Shown here piece by piece: positions 43,766 to 52,204 of a DNA stretch of 64,000 bases (its first letter is position 1; each line of letters begins with the position of its first letter). A program made the translations under genes and the position numbers. The notes under the pieces are model-generated. The model searched no databases. It saw nothing but the letters and a program-made list of their open reading frames with translations, and had not been told where the DNA came from. Origin of the DNA: Herpetosiphon gulosus (GTDB lineage Bacteria > Chloroflexota > Chloroflexia > Chloroflexales > Herpetosiphonaceae); the NCBI RefSeq assembly GCF_039545135.1, contig NZ_BAABRU010000006.1, positions 299,544 through 363,543 of the forward strand. Reading direction: 5' to 3'.

Positions 43766-43924
43766 ATGGAATTCGAGAACACCAAAATCGAAGAACTGCC
43801 AGTCATCTTCGGCCTGACCTATCTTGAAGAAGAAGCTGCTGAAATCGAAGATATCGTTGGCTGTTTGCTGCCAATCGATGGCTATTCGGGCACCAGCTGC
43901 GACGACGTTGACGCAATTCCCTAG
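43766..43924 (+). CDS. Graspetide precursor peptide 2
   Basis: A 52-residue peptide, the shortest of the family. Leader MEFENTKIEELPVIFGLTYL then EEEAAEIEDIVGC; core LLPIDGYSGTSCDDVDAIP. The central Asp-Asp-Ser-Asp of its sisters is Asp-Asp-Val-Asp here, so one hydroxyl donor is missing. AAAGGAG lies upstream of the ATG; an in-frame extension upstream is not translated in the sister genes and is not supported. Confidence 0.87.
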   Translation: MEFENTKIEELPVIFGLTYLEEEAAEIEDIVGCLLPIDGYSGTSCDDVDAIP

Positions 43925-43977
43925 TTCAATTCCAATTCTTTCCGCTATCAATAATTGTGTGTAAAGGAGTGATCTTA

Positions 43978-44145
43978 ATGGAATTTGAGAATACCAAAAC
44001 CGAACAACTGCCAGTAATCTTTGGCCTGACCTACCTCGAAGAAGAAGCTGCCGAAATTGATGATGTCGTTGGCTGTATTATGCCAATCGATGGTTATTCA
44101 GGCACAAGCTGTGATGACAGCGATCAAGGCTATCAGATTCCTTAA
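43978..44145 (+). CDS. Graspetide precursor peptide 3
   Basis: A 55-residue peptide. Leader MEFENTKTEQLPVIFGLTYL then EEEAAEIDDVVGC; core IMPIDGYSGTSCDDSDQGYQ then IP. It shares the upstream word GTGTAAAGGAGT with genes 4 and 5, showing tandem duplication including the ribosome site. Confidence 0.88.
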   Translation: MEFENTKTEQLPVIFGLTYLEEEAAEIDDVVGCIMPIDGYSGTSCDDSDQGYQIP

Positions 44146-44200
44146 TACGTTTCGTTTGCTGTCGGTTTATTTTTAGCTATTGTGTAAAGGAGTCCAATTC

Positions 44201-44365
44201 ATGGAATTCGAGAACACCAAAATCGAAGAGCTGCCAACAATTTTCGGCCTGACCTACCTCGAAGAAGAAGCTGCCGAAATTGAAGATATTGTTGGTTGTA
44301 TCGTCATTAATGGCTTCTCGGGCACAAGCTGCGACGATAGCGACGATGGATATCTGATTCCCTAA
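44201..44365 (+). CDS. Graspetide precursor peptide 4
   Basis: A 54-residue peptide. Leader MEFENTKIEELPTIFGLTYL then EEEAAEIEDIVGC; core IVINGFSGTSCDDSDDGYLI then P. Tyr before the Ser-Gly-Thr-Ser-Cys stretch is Phe here. Ribosome site TGTAAAGGAGT as in its neighbours. Confidence 0.88.
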   Translation: MEFENTKIEELPTIFGLTYLEEEAAEIEDIVGCIVINGFSGTSCDDSDDGYLIP

Positions 44366-44412
44366 TCAATTGAGCTGAAGTGTTATCTAATGTGTGTAAA
44401 GGAGTCCTATTC

Positions 44413-44583
44413 ATGGAATTTGCAAACATCAAAACTGAAGAACTGCCAGTAATCTTCGGCCTGACCTACCTTGAAGAAGAAGCTGCTGAAATTGAAGATG
44501 TTGTTGGTTGTATTGTGATCAACGGTTATTCAGGTACAAGCTGCGATGATAGCGACGTTCCTCCAGGTACTCAGATTCCCTAA
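44413..44583 (+). CDS. Graspetide precursor peptide 5
   Basis: A 56-residue peptide. Leader MEFANIKTEELPVIFGLTYL then EEEAAEIEDVVGC; core IVINGYSGTSCDDSDVPPGT then QIP. It is the last gene before the terminator. As in all five, two cysteines are kept (VGC and TSC or TGC) and the peptide ends Ile-Pro. Confidence 0.88.
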   Translation: MEFANIKTEELPVIFGLTYLEEEAAEIEDVVGCIVINGYSGTSCDDSDVPPGTQIP

Positions 44584-44622
44584 ATCCTCATTTAAGTATT
44601 AATTGGTACATTCCAGCAATCA

Positions 44623-44657
44623 AGCGAGCCATGGTTTTCCATGGTTCGTTTTGTTTT
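44623..44657 (+). terminator. Intrinsic terminator of the precursor operon
   Basis: AGCGAGCCATGG-TTTT-CCATGGTTCGTT forms a 12-bp stem with two G-U pairs, followed by TTGTTTT. It lies 40 bp after the last precursor stop. Confidence 0.88.
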
Positions 44658-44752
44658 AGTATCGATTCAACTTAGCTATAATCATATAATGACCAATATA
44701 TTTAGTAATTAGGATTAATAAATTATCACAGTCAATAACCATTAAATATATT

Positions 44753-45943
44753 TCATCCTGAGAATGTTGGCAAGAACCAACTACGGCAGTGCATTTCATA
44801 ACTTACTGCTAGTTGTTCCATATCCAGCCAGCAAAAAATAATATCACTATACGTTATTGAATCAACTAAGTTAACTGGTTTTTCAGCCCATTTTGATTCC
44901 CAAATCGGTTCATCATAATGTTCATGCTTCTGAGCTTTTTTATGCATTTTTGGATCGACAAATCCATGATCTGCCAAATGTACAAATTTATGATAAAGCT
45001 GAATAATTGGTTTCCATAGCCGGCAAGTCTGCCAGAAATCATAGTGAATATTGATTCGGGCAAATATGCGTGCTTGGTTGATTAATTCAGTATCTTTCAA
45101 AGAATCCAATCGAGCTTTTTGCGCACGAAACGCGGAAAATGCTGCTAATAGTTTAGGGCGTTTGGCATAAAACCCTAAAATGTCGATTGTCAAATCATTA
45201 TTTCCTAGGCGATTTTTAGCTGGAATAAAGATTGTTGTATAGGTAGCATCATTAAATTGACCATTTTGGGACGGCAAGTTGATTTTATCAATATAATCGT
45301 TCAGACAAACCCAAAAGACGTTTTTTGTTTGTTGATCAATTAATAATGCTAAAACTGGCCGACTTGCGCCTAAACTATGAATTATTTTAAGCAAACTAGT
45401 AGGGATATTCATAGGAAGCACTTCTAATTGATTTGGTTCCAAGTTACGCATAATTGGATGATGCGGTGGTGGGATTTCCAAGACCTGTGGTTCGATAGGA
45501 GTTGTCCAATCAAGATAACACAGCAATTCTTCCCCAATCCAAGGCTGAATTTCGGCTTGATTGATAGCTACACCAGCAATTTCAATGTTTATATGCAAAC
45601 CGAGTTGCGGCAGATACTCGCTAATCTGCCAAGTATGTGGCAAAGCTTGACGCACCATTGCTACTATTTCTAGCTTCGACTTGGGATAGCTTGGCACAGT
45701 ACTCCAGTTGATCGGCAATGGCAAAGCTGGGATATTTGCCCGAAATTCAGCCAATGGTTGAAGTTGATCAATACATGTTGGGCACGTTTGAACAATCGTC
45801 CGCAGCCAAGCATAAATTGGCTCAAAACTGTTCGAATCTAAGGCCGAACAGTAAACGGGTTGATGTGGCCGTCCATGTGGATCAATTTTGGCCATCAATG
45901 GCGCTAGCAGATTAACGCTTGCAAGATCAGCTTTTGTGAGCAC
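44753..45943 (-). CDS. Hypothetical protein, possible DUF4365-like domain
   Basis: A 396-residue soluble protein, convergent with the precursor genes. The segment PVLALLIDQQTKNVFWVCLN followed by YTTIFIPAKNRLG is reminiscent of DUF4365 (a nuclease-like fold of defence and mobile regions), but the catalytic Glu/Gln-Lys residues are not evident. The C-terminus is Trp-rich. The GTG start at 45943 lacks a good ribosome site and ATG 45895 is possible. It lies outside the RiPP transcript and there is no reason to tie it to that pathway. Confidence 0.5.
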   Translation of the reverse strand: MLTKADLASVNLLAPLMAKIDPHGRPHQPVYCSALDSNSFEPIYAWLRTIVQTCPTCIDQLQPLAEFRANIPALPLPINWSTVPSYPKSKLEIVAMVRQALPHTWQISEYLPQLGLHINIEIAGVAINQAEIQPWIGEELLCYLDWTTPIEPQVLEIPPPHHPIMRNLEPNQLEVLPMNIPTSLLKIIHSLGASRPVLALLIDQQTKNVFWVCLNDYIDKINLPSQNGQFNDATYTTIFIPAKNRLGNNDLTIDILGFYAKRPKLLAAFSAFRAQKARLDSLKDTELINQARIFARINIHYDFWQTCRLWKPIIQLYHKFVHLADHGFVDPKMHKKAQKHEHYDEPIWESKWAEKPVNLVDSITYSDIIFCWLDMEQLAVSYEMHCRSWFLPTFSG

Positions 45944-46051
45944 CCATAGCTATGGCAACGTATCTTGTCAACGACCCTGCAAATTATTGTAACCCATCCC
46001 CAACCTACAACGTCTAAAGCAACGCTGAGTGTTAACGTTTGGAGGTTTGGC

Positions 46052-46570
46052 ATGCAACGCAAACAATTATTTTGGCATTGGGCTGGCGCGGGGCTGGCGG
46101 GGGTTTTGTTACTCGTTGGTTGTGGTAGGCTACAAAAAACAAGCTACGCAGCAGGCCAATCGCTTGCCGCAATTACTCCCACTAGTGGCTATAATTTTCT
46201 GGCCTGGGATGCTGGGATGCGGGTATTGATAGTTTATGATGGAATCTATGAGAAGGAAGATTGTGAATCAAGCATGGAGATTAATAGCTCAAAAGCGATT
46301 AATCGTTGTCGAATCGTCTTCGATGATGGAACAATTGTTGTGTGGCAAATTACAGCTCTTGATAATCAGCCAATCGAGTTAATTATTAACGAAACCAACT
46401 ATCCCCTTCCCGAGGCAGATAATCTAGTCATCATTCATACTCAAAATGGAGCAATTCAAGTGGAGCAACAACAACGCAAGCTTGGCGAGATTAACTTTAC
46501 GGCAAAAGCAATTGATGCTTGGATTAAAGCCGATCCGCTGACTGCTCCAATCGTTTTCCCCGAAAACTAA
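46052..46570 (+). CDS. Hypothetical lipoprotein
   Basis: A 172-residue protein with signal MQRKQLFWHWAGAGLAGVLL then LVGC as lipobox. The mature part is beta-rich (VLIVYDGIYEKEDCESSMEI, CRIVFDDGTIVVWQITALD), with two cysteines that could pair. GGAGG stands before ATG 46052; the longer frame is rejected. No function recognised. Confidence 0.65.
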   Translation: MQRKQLFWHWAGAGLAGVLLLVGCGRLQKTSYAAGQSLAAITPTSGYNFLAWDAGMRVLIVYDGIYEKEDCESSMEINSSKAINRCRIVFDDGTIVVWQITALDNQPIELIINETNYPLPEADNLVIIHTQNGAIQVEQQQRKLGEINFTAKAIDAWIKADPLTAPIVFPEN

Positions 46571-46629
46571 TCGCTTTTTCATTAATTTAGATAGGGCAGA
46601 AGCTGCAAAAGTAGGCGAAACGAGGAGCA

Positions 46630-46659
46630 GCAACGAAGCCAATTTAACAGCTTCGTTGC
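46630..46659. terminator. Hairpin between convergent genes
   Basis: GCAACGAAGC/GCTTCGTTGC is a perfect 10-bp stem with a 10-nt loop, just outside the stop of the minus-strand membrane gene. It is followed by CAATTTT on the plus strand, so it may serve both genes. Confidence 0.65.
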
Positions 46660-46665
46660 CAATTT

Positions 46666-47046
46666 TCACATTGCAAATAAGGCCGTGGTGCGGGTACGAA
46701 TCGCAATCCCCATCAAGAAGAAACCCAACAAGCCATAAATTAATGCTTCAAAACGATTATCACGGCCTCGTGTAAAAGCAAACGTTGCCGGAATCGAAAT
46801 AACCGCGACTGCCGCATACAAAATATGAAAGATATCACGCTGTGGGCGAGCACCGCCGATATACAGCAAAATTCCGACAATTGCCTCAGCAATCACAAGG
46901 CCTTCGCCAATCACCAAAGCGCCCCAAAAATCGCCAGTGATCGAACGCCCAGTAAAAAACAGAAAACAGCCCCAAATGCCAATAATGATCATAAAGAGCA
47001 TAAAGGCAATTTGCAGCCGATCATGCAACAGATATAAGATGTTCAT
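46666..47046 (-). CDS. Small four-helix membrane protein
   Basis: A 126-residue protein with four predicted helices (LQIAFMLFMIIIGIWGCFLF, ALVIGEGLVIAEAIVGILLY, IFHILYAAVAVISIPATFAF, EALIYGLLGFFLMGIAI). The short loop GGARPQRD and the R/T-rich tail face one side. No enzyme motif. Similar small membrane proteins are common in Chloroflexota without known role. Confidence 0.65.
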   Translation of the reverse strand: MNILYLLHDRLQIAFMLFMIIIGIWGCFLFFTGRSITGDFWGALVIGEGLVIAEAIVGILLYIGGARPQRDIFHILYAAVAVISIPATFAFTRGRDNRFEALIYGLLGFFLMGIAIRTRTTALFAM

Positions 47047-47054
47047 TGAAAGTC

Positions 47055-47166
47055 CTTTGCTAGGGGTGAGGGGCTAGGGATTAGGGGTCAGGGGCTAGCT
47101 AGCCTAGTTACTTAACACTTCAACACATTAGTATGCCTAATCCCTAATGCCTGATCCCTGACCCCT
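47055..47166. repeat. Dispersed GGGGCTAGG-family repeat with inverted arms
   Basis: Left arm GGGGTGAGGGGCTAGGGATT and GGGGTCAGGGGCTAGC pair with right arm CCTAATGCCTGATCCCTGAC. The same family as 2664-2833 and 25059-25105. It fills the gap between two minus-strand genes. Confidence 0.55.
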
Positions 47167-47171
47167 ACGGC

Positions 47172-47516
47172 CTACCCTTCCAATTTGCGCCGCAATGCGG
47201 CGATTTCGCGTTCAACATCGGCCACATAATTATCGAGCCAACCAGGAGCTGACGCGCCTAATTGATTTTGGCGCATGCGCAAACGGCGTAATTCGCGCTC
47301 ATGTTGGCGCAATTGTTCACTCAGCGAGGGGGCATATGGCTCAGGAATTGGCTCGGCCAGCGCTGAATCGGGCACTTCATCCAAATATTGCACCACCAAC
47401 TCGCTGACCAAATCGCTGACTTCCATCGAACGGGCACGACAAAGCCGCTCTAAACGATCGCGTTGTTCAGCAGGTAAGACAACTCGACAAGGCAAGGTAA
47501 AGAAACCGTCGCTCAT
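47172..47516 (-). CDS. Small coiled-coil protein, possible ribbon-helix-helix
   Basis: A 114-residue protein. Residues 5-45 (FFTLPCRVVLPAEQRDRLER, SMEVSDLVSELVVQYLDEV) have the strand-helix-helix pattern of an RHH DNA-binding domain. The C-terminus is a charged coiled coil (LSEQLRQHERELRRLRMRQN, VADVEREIAALRRKLEG). ATG 47516 follows GGAGG and overlaps the stop of the O-antigen-ligase gene (ATGA), so the two are coupled; a longer frame is rejected. Confidence 0.65.
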   Translation of the reverse strand: MSDGFFTLPCRVVLPAEQRDRLERLCRARSMEVSDLVSELVVQYLDEVPDSALAEPIPEPYAPSLSEQLRQHERELRRLRMRQNQLGASAPGWLDNYVADVEREIAALRRKLEG

Positions 47517-49597
47517 GATTCCTCCGTTGCGGATGGCCGCCAAACACTGATAAGGAGCAAGCTCCACCAGAGATATATCATATCACCGCCAAGCATGGTT
47601 TGGTCAAGCATGCCATGAATTACTAAATCTGCCAAAATTGCCAGCACAACCAAGCCCAAAGCCTGTTTGCTGCCCCACCAACGCCAAATCTGCCAACCAA
47701 GCATAGCCAAAACGACCAGCAAACCGAGCAAACCCAATTGTAACCAGACATCAAGCAGCAAATTATGCGGATGCGCCAAGGTCAAAAAGCGAATCTGCGG
47801 AATTCCATAGCGGCTTGGCTCAAGTTGGGCAAATTGATCAAGTCCAAACCCCAACACTGGCTGATCTTGCACCGCTCGCCAGGCTGAAGCCCAAATTTCT
47901 TGGCGAGCCGAGCCAGTGCCCTCGCCAAACCGCAACACACGGGCCAGCAAACTGGGCTGAATCAGAGCAAAGCCTGCTAAACCAACCCCAGCCAAACCAC
48001 CAGCGCCAAGCAACAAACGCCAACGACGTTGCAGCAGCAAAATCAAAGCAGCAGCGCCAGCCACGCCCAGCCATGCCCCGCGAGTGAAGGTCAACAAGAC
48101 ACCGAAATTTAATGGTAAGCTAAGCAACCATGCCAATTGGCGTTGTTTGGCCGATTCGGCACACAAAGCCAAGGCCAAGCTGCCAGCCAAACCAGCGCCC
48201 AAATAAACGCCCAAGGCAGTCGAGCTTGGCAACAGACCGATCAAGCGCGGTACGCCAGTCGTGGCCCAAACGCCTTCGCCCAAAGCAAAACGCACCAAAC
48301 CATCGCCAGCGACCCAAGCCGCCATGACGATATAGCTCCAGAGCATACTTTGGGGTTTAACCCGCTGAGTTGCCAATAAGATCAAGACCACACAAGCCCA
48401 AATCGCTGGCTCGATGATTGTGCGACGCAATTCGCGCAAGGCTGTCGCAGGCTCGACCAAGCCACTAGAGCCAAGGCTTAATCCAGCCGCCAGCACCAAA
48501 CCTAAGGCGAAAACGCCAATCGGCCAATACCAACGAGCTTTGAACCAAGCAATACTAGGCCTTTGGCCGCCTCGCCAGCGCCAAACCACATGCAACAGCA
48601 AGCCAGCAATACTAATACCAAACAAGGTTTCGTTGAGCGGAAAGCTCAAGCTACCAACCAAGCGGGCACGATAATACAGCGGAATCGCAAGCAACGGCAG
48701 ACAAGCGGCTAAACTTGGGCGTAAGCCAATGAAGCCAACTAATGCGAGCAGCCCAATTGCCGCCACAGGCCATGGCAAGCCAAACCATGCCGCCAACGCC
48801 ACGCCTGCCGCCAACATCAGCCAATCTTTGGCTAATACATCACGTAAAACCCACCATAACAAGCCTGCCAAACTTAAGGCTAAAATGCTAGCCAAGGCCC
48901 AACGCCACCATGGCCGTGGATTGGTTTGGCTAGTGCTGGTTTGTTGCAAGGTTTGGGCATATTGGTCAAGCACCTGACGATAGGTTTGATCAAGCTCACG
49001 CAGTTGGCGTTGGCTATAACTGGATCGACCAACCTCAATCGCAGCTTGGGTCGCTTGTTCAAGCGTGCCATTGCTAATCGTAATTGCGCGGGTATGAAAA
49101 TAGTTGCTGCTTGGGGCTAGCCAATCGCTGCGGGTTCCAAGTGGTGGTGGATACAGTTTAAGATGCTCGACGATTGGCCATGTAGCTGAACGCAATTGCT
49201 CGGCCAATGCGCCTAAATCGCGAGTTTGGCCCATCAAGGCCGTATCGTAGGCTTGCAAAGCATGGCGCTCATGCTCGGCTGCTAACGAGGCTTGGGCTAA
49301 TAATTCAACATCAGCCGCCAATTCGCGCCGCGCTTGGGTTTGTTGCTCGGGGCTAAGTTGGGCCAATTGCACGCCACGACGCTCGAAATCGCCACGTTCG
49401 CCATCAAGCAGGCTAGCTGCAGCGACGGCAATTTGGCGTTGCTCAGCCTGTTGATCAAGCATGACAAGGCTCGCCTGCACCAAGGTTGCTGGCGCGTTGG
49501 CATTCGATAAAGCTGGCATTGGTAAAAATAATGCCCAACAGCTAAGGCCCAGTAAAAGCAAAGCCAACACTCGATCAAACTGGCGCGATTGAGCCAT
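47513..49597 (-). CDS. O-antigen ligase/polymerase family membrane protein
   Basis: A 694-residue protein with about 12 helices. The Wzy_C region has TFTRGAWLGVAGAAALILLL and LTLAHPHNLLLDVWLQLGLL, the conserved Arg and His loops of O-antigen ligases. An unusual N-terminal part of about 210 residues follows helix 1: a soluble helical domain (AEQRQIAVAAASLLDGERGD ... RELDQTYRQVLDQYAQTLQQ). It probably joins polysaccharide or glycoprotein units outside the membrane; no other glycan gene is adjacent. Confidence 0.8.
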   Translation of the reverse strand: MAQSRQFDRVLALLLLGLSCWALFLPMPALSNANAPATLVQASLVMLDQQAEQRQIAVAAASLLDGERGDFERRGVQLAQLSPEQQTQARRELAADVELLAQASLAAEHERHALQAYDTALMGQTRDLGALAEQLRSATWPIVEHLKLYPPPLGTRSDWLAPSSNYFHTRAITISNGTLEQATQAAIEVGRSSYSQRQLRELDQTYRQVLDQYAQTLQQTSTSQTNPRPWWRWALASILALSLAGLLWWVLRDVLAKDWLMLAAGVALAAWFGLPWPVAAIGLLALVGFIGLRPSLAACLPLLAIPLYYRARLVGSLSFPLNETLFGISIAGLLLHVVWRWRGGQRPSIAWFKARWYWPIGVFALGLVLAAGLSLGSSGLVEPATALRELRRTIIEPAIWACVVLILLATQRVKPQSMLWSYIVMAAWVAGDGLVRFALGEGVWATTGVPRLIGLLPSSTALGVYLGAGLAGSLALALCAESAKQRQLAWLLSLPLNFGVLLTFTRGAWLGVAGAAALILLLQRRWRLLLGAGGLAGVGLAGFALIQPSLLARVLRFGEGTGSARQEIWASAWRAVQDQPVLGFGLDQFAQLEPSRYGIPQIRFLTLAHPHNLLLDVWLQLGLLGLLVVLAMLGWQIWRWWGSKQALGLVVLAILADLVIHGMLDQTMLGGDMIYLWWSLLLISVWRPSATEES

Positions 49598-49768
49598 ACA
49601 TTATCTTTCCAAACTGCTATACCAGATCATGAGGTTGATATCCCACTTCAAGCAAGTTAACTATTGATGAATGTGGGAGTAAACATCCTGCACCCGAATC
49701 CTGCCCAGAGGGGTTACCAGCAACCACAAAGCAGGCTAGGATCAACCACGGTTCATCGTTGCTGAAGC

Positions 49769-50158
49769 TTAGGCATCACGAGACGGTGGCGCTTGTTGGG
49801 CCAACACGCTTGCAACATCGGGCGGTTGCCAATCGGCGGGTTTAAGCTGTTTACCATCGGCTCGGCGGGGGCCAGTGGTTTTGGCCAAATTTGCCCGATG
49901 CACTTCAGCAAACACCGGATTCAAATCAATGCCATAGGTTAGGCATAGGCCATAGGTAACATACAGTAAATCAGCGGCTTCTTGAGCAATAGCAACCAGA
50001 TCTCCAGCGTTAACCGCCGCTTGGAGTTCGGTATATTCTTCCTGAAGTAATGTTTGGCGCAAAGCTTGCACAGCGAGAGATGGCAGTTGGGGGGTCTCTG
50101 GCAACTCCATTCCAATCGCCTCGTGAAATGCTCGCACCGCAGCGCTATGATCTGGCAT
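49769..50158 (-). CDS. MazG/HisE-superfamily nucleotide pyrophosphohydrolase-like protein
   Basis: A 129-residue all-helical protein. LLQEEYTELQAAVNAGDLVA then IAQEAADLLYVTYGLCLTYG reproduces the EExxE ... ExxD motif of MazG-type NTP pyrophosphohydrolases. HRANLAKTTGPRRADGKQLK completes the active site. It may clean up aberrant nucleotides. Start ATG 50158 (MPDHSAAV) is preferred to the frame start four codons earlier. Confidence 0.78.
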   Translation of the reverse strand: MPDHSAAVRAFHEAIGMELPETPQLPSLAVQALRQTLLQEEYTELQAAVNAGDLVAIAQEAADLLYVTYGLCLTYGIDLNPVFAEVHRANLAKTTGPRRADGKQLKPADWQPPDVASVLAQQAPPSRDA

Positions 50159-50278
50159 CGTCAACCTCAAACCAATGAACCGCGTTTATCCTACCCGTGA
50201 TCAGCGAATGCTGCAACTGATGGCCCTGTTTTTGCCGTCATAGTCGCATCACAATCCCTAGTTTCGGAGCCTTTTCGC

Positions 50279-50683
50279 ATGACAATGTACTCACGCCAGA
50301 TTGACGCGCAGACCCGTACTGCGCAATTCTCCTATGATCCACGTGGGATCTTATGGATCATCTCGCTCCCTGCAGCCCAAGAAACGCCTGCTGACGCGAC
50401 TGAAAATGTAGCAGTCATGCAACGGCTCTTGGCGAATCGGCCAAATAGTGCAGTTATTCTCGATATGCGAGCCTTAGAAGCGATCGATCGTGAAGCTCGC
50501 CATATTTATACGAGCGGCGATACAAAATTCCCCACCCGAGCCTTAGCGATCGTGGTCGAATCGGCTACCAGCCGCATCACTGGCAATCTCTATATGACGA
50601 TTAGCCGTGGGAGCGGTCGCCCAACCCGCATGTTTCAAACTCCCGCCGATGCTGAAATTTGGGCGGTTAATCAACTTAACTAA
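50279..50683 (+). CDS. SpoIIAA/STAS-like small protein
   Basis: A 134-residue protein. The alternating pattern GILWIISLPAAQE, NSAVILDMRALEAIDREARH and TRALAIVVESATSRITGNLY matches small SpoIIAA/STAS-like folds (DUF7793 type). There is no phosphorylatable Ser at the usual DxS place. It is a single gene ending in a strong hairpin. The role is unknown. Confidence 0.6.
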   Translation: MTMYSRQIDAQTRTAQFSYDPRGILWIISLPAAQETPADATENVAVMQRLLANRPNSAVILDMRALEAIDREARHIYTSGDTKFPTRALAIVVESATSRITGNLYMTISRGSGRPTRMFQTPADAEIWAVNQLN

Positions 50684-50700
50684 TTAAAAAGTGTTAGGCG

Positions 50701-50731
50701 AGGGGATGCTAGCTAGCCTAGCATCCCCTTT
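50701..50731 (+). terminator. Intrinsic terminator between convergent genes
   Basis: AGGGGATGCTA-GCTAGCC-TAGCATCCCCT has a perfect 11-bp stem followed by TT. It lies 17 bp after the STAS-like gene. Confidence 0.82.
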
Positions 50732-50761
50732 AGTGGTTAAAGCGCCACTATTTGTCAATCA

Positions 50762-52204
50762 TTACAAGGCTTCGTTTAGTGCTGTATGTTGGACACAGCG
50801 AAAGCCTGTGCCATTGCTAGGTTGATCATCAATTTGCTCGTTGCTAATGCGCCATGTGCTATGTAAAACGCCGGCCATGCTGGCGAACGAGCCACCTCGG
50901 CGGGTATGGCGAGCCGTCGGAATTAATGGCCCACGTGGGTTGATGGTATCTTTAGCGTGATAGGCGTGAGGATCATACCAATCGGCAGTCCATTCGGCAG
51001 CGTTACCAAGCAGATGTGCCACCCCATAAGCACTTTGACCCTCAGGCAGACTATCAACATTCATTAATGGTGGGCTGAGCTTGCCTTGGGTAAAATTCAG
51101 TTTAGCGGGCTGCCAATCGTTGCCCCAAGGAAAGCGCCAAAGCTGCTTACCACGGGCAGCGACCTCCCATTCGGCCTCAGTTGGTAAGCGTTTGCCCAAC
51201 CAAATACAATAGGCTTGAGCTTCGCTGGGAGTTATTTGCACCACTGGTTTATCCAAATGTTCAGTAATGGCTGAATTTGGGCCATGAGGATGCCGCCAAT
51301 TGGCTCCTTTGATTAATTCAAACCCGTTGCTATCGCTCCAGACATAGCCTGCACCTTGGGTTTCAGCTTGGGTTAAGAGGCTAGGATGGGCCTCGCTGTA
51401 GCGCAGAAAATCACGATTACTGACCTCAAAGCGATCGATGGCAAATGCATCAAGTTGAATTAAACGCTGTGGTTGTTCATCGGCAAACCATGAGCTATCG
51501 CAGCCAGTCTGATGCACTTGGCACAACCGCGTATATTCAGCAATATCGGCATCGCTACTGCCTTGCACATATTCGCCAGATGGAATTAAGGCCATGTTGC
51601 TTGGTGTATGGGTAGAGGCTGCCGTCGCTTGAAATAAGGAAACCATTGGCCAAGCAAGCAGGCTGATCAGCCCAACCAAGCCCAGCCATTGATAGAACTT
51701 GTTGGGAAAACGTGGCTTAACCGGAATACTTGGGGTTCGGGTTGGGAGGGTGGTGAGCGAATCTGGTGCATCAACTTGGGGATTGACAACCTGTTTGAGG
51801 GTACTTGGGGCTTGGTTGGGAATAATGCTTTGGACAACGTGGTTCAGCAATGCTTGATCAAGCTGCTGTTTGAAACCACTTTGCAGATAGCTCTCAAGCC
51901 ACGTTGTCGTCAGTGGTTCAGGTGGAATAATACTAGTAGCACTGAGGATTGTGATGAGCCATGGTTGGGTTGCCCGACCTTCGGCCAGTACAATCCAAAT
52001 TAATGCGGCTAAAGTTTTATCTTCGACCATCACTCGTTGACGGGAAGCATAGCGTAATGTACGTAGTGTATCAACCCCGATGCTCAAGCAATCGGCTATA
52101 TGCGCTTCTGTACTTGGCATGGAGCCACTTCGTTGACTTTGGACTAACTTTAACCCATCCCCGACTGCCCGACAAAACTGCTGACGATTGGTAATATCAG
52201 CCAT
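50762..52204 (-). CDS. FGE-sulfatase-fold protein with N-terminal regulatory domain
   Basis: A 480-residue protein. The N-terminus (1-100) is a helical domain similar to those put before effectors in Chloroflexota. One membrane helix is at about 170-190 (YQWLGLVGLISLLAWPMVSL). An outer FGE-sulfatase/SUMF1 domain follows: MALIPSGEYVQGSSDADIAE, DRFEVSNRDFLRY, CIWLGKRLPTEAEWEVAARG, WTADWYDPHAY and RRGGSFASMAG. The active-site cysteines of true formylglycine enzymes are absent (LHSTWRIS in place of a Cys-containing strand), so it may bind ligand rather than catalyse. GGAGG lies before ATG 52204. Divergent from the RT/cas operon. Confidence 0.8.
   Translation of the reverse strand: MADITNRQQFCRAVGDGLKLVQSQRSGSMPSTEAHIADCLSIGVDTLRTLRYASRQRVMVEDKTLAALIWIVLAEGRATQPWLITILSATSIIPPEPLTTTWLESYLQSGFKQQLDQALLNHVVQSIIPNQAPSTLKQVVNPQVDAPDSLTTLPTRTPSIPVKPRFPNKFYQWLGLVGLISLLAWPMVSLFQATAASTHTPSNMALIPSGEYVQGSSDADIAEYTRLCQVHQTGCDSSWFADEQPQRLIQLDAFAIDRFEVSNRDFLRYSEAHPSLLTQAETQGAGYVWSDSNGFELIKGANWRHPHGPNSAITEHLDKPVVQITPSEAQAYCIWLGKRLPTEAEWEVAARGKQLWRFPWGNDWQPAKLNFTQGKLSPPLMNVDSLPEGQSAYGVAHLLGNAAEWTADWYDPHAYHAKDTINPRGPLIPTARHTRRGGSFASMAGVLHSTWRISNEQIDDQPSNGTGFRCVQHTALNEAL

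Noticed and set aside
43760..43951. Frame antisense to precursor peptide 2
   Set aside because: The plus-strand precursor has four relatives with the same leader and ribosome sites; the antisense frame is a shadow.
47195..49120. Several plus-strand frames opposite the O-antigen-ligase-like gene
   Set aside because: GC-rich antisense shadows of a long membrane protein gene, with low-complexity Pro/Ala/Lys composition.
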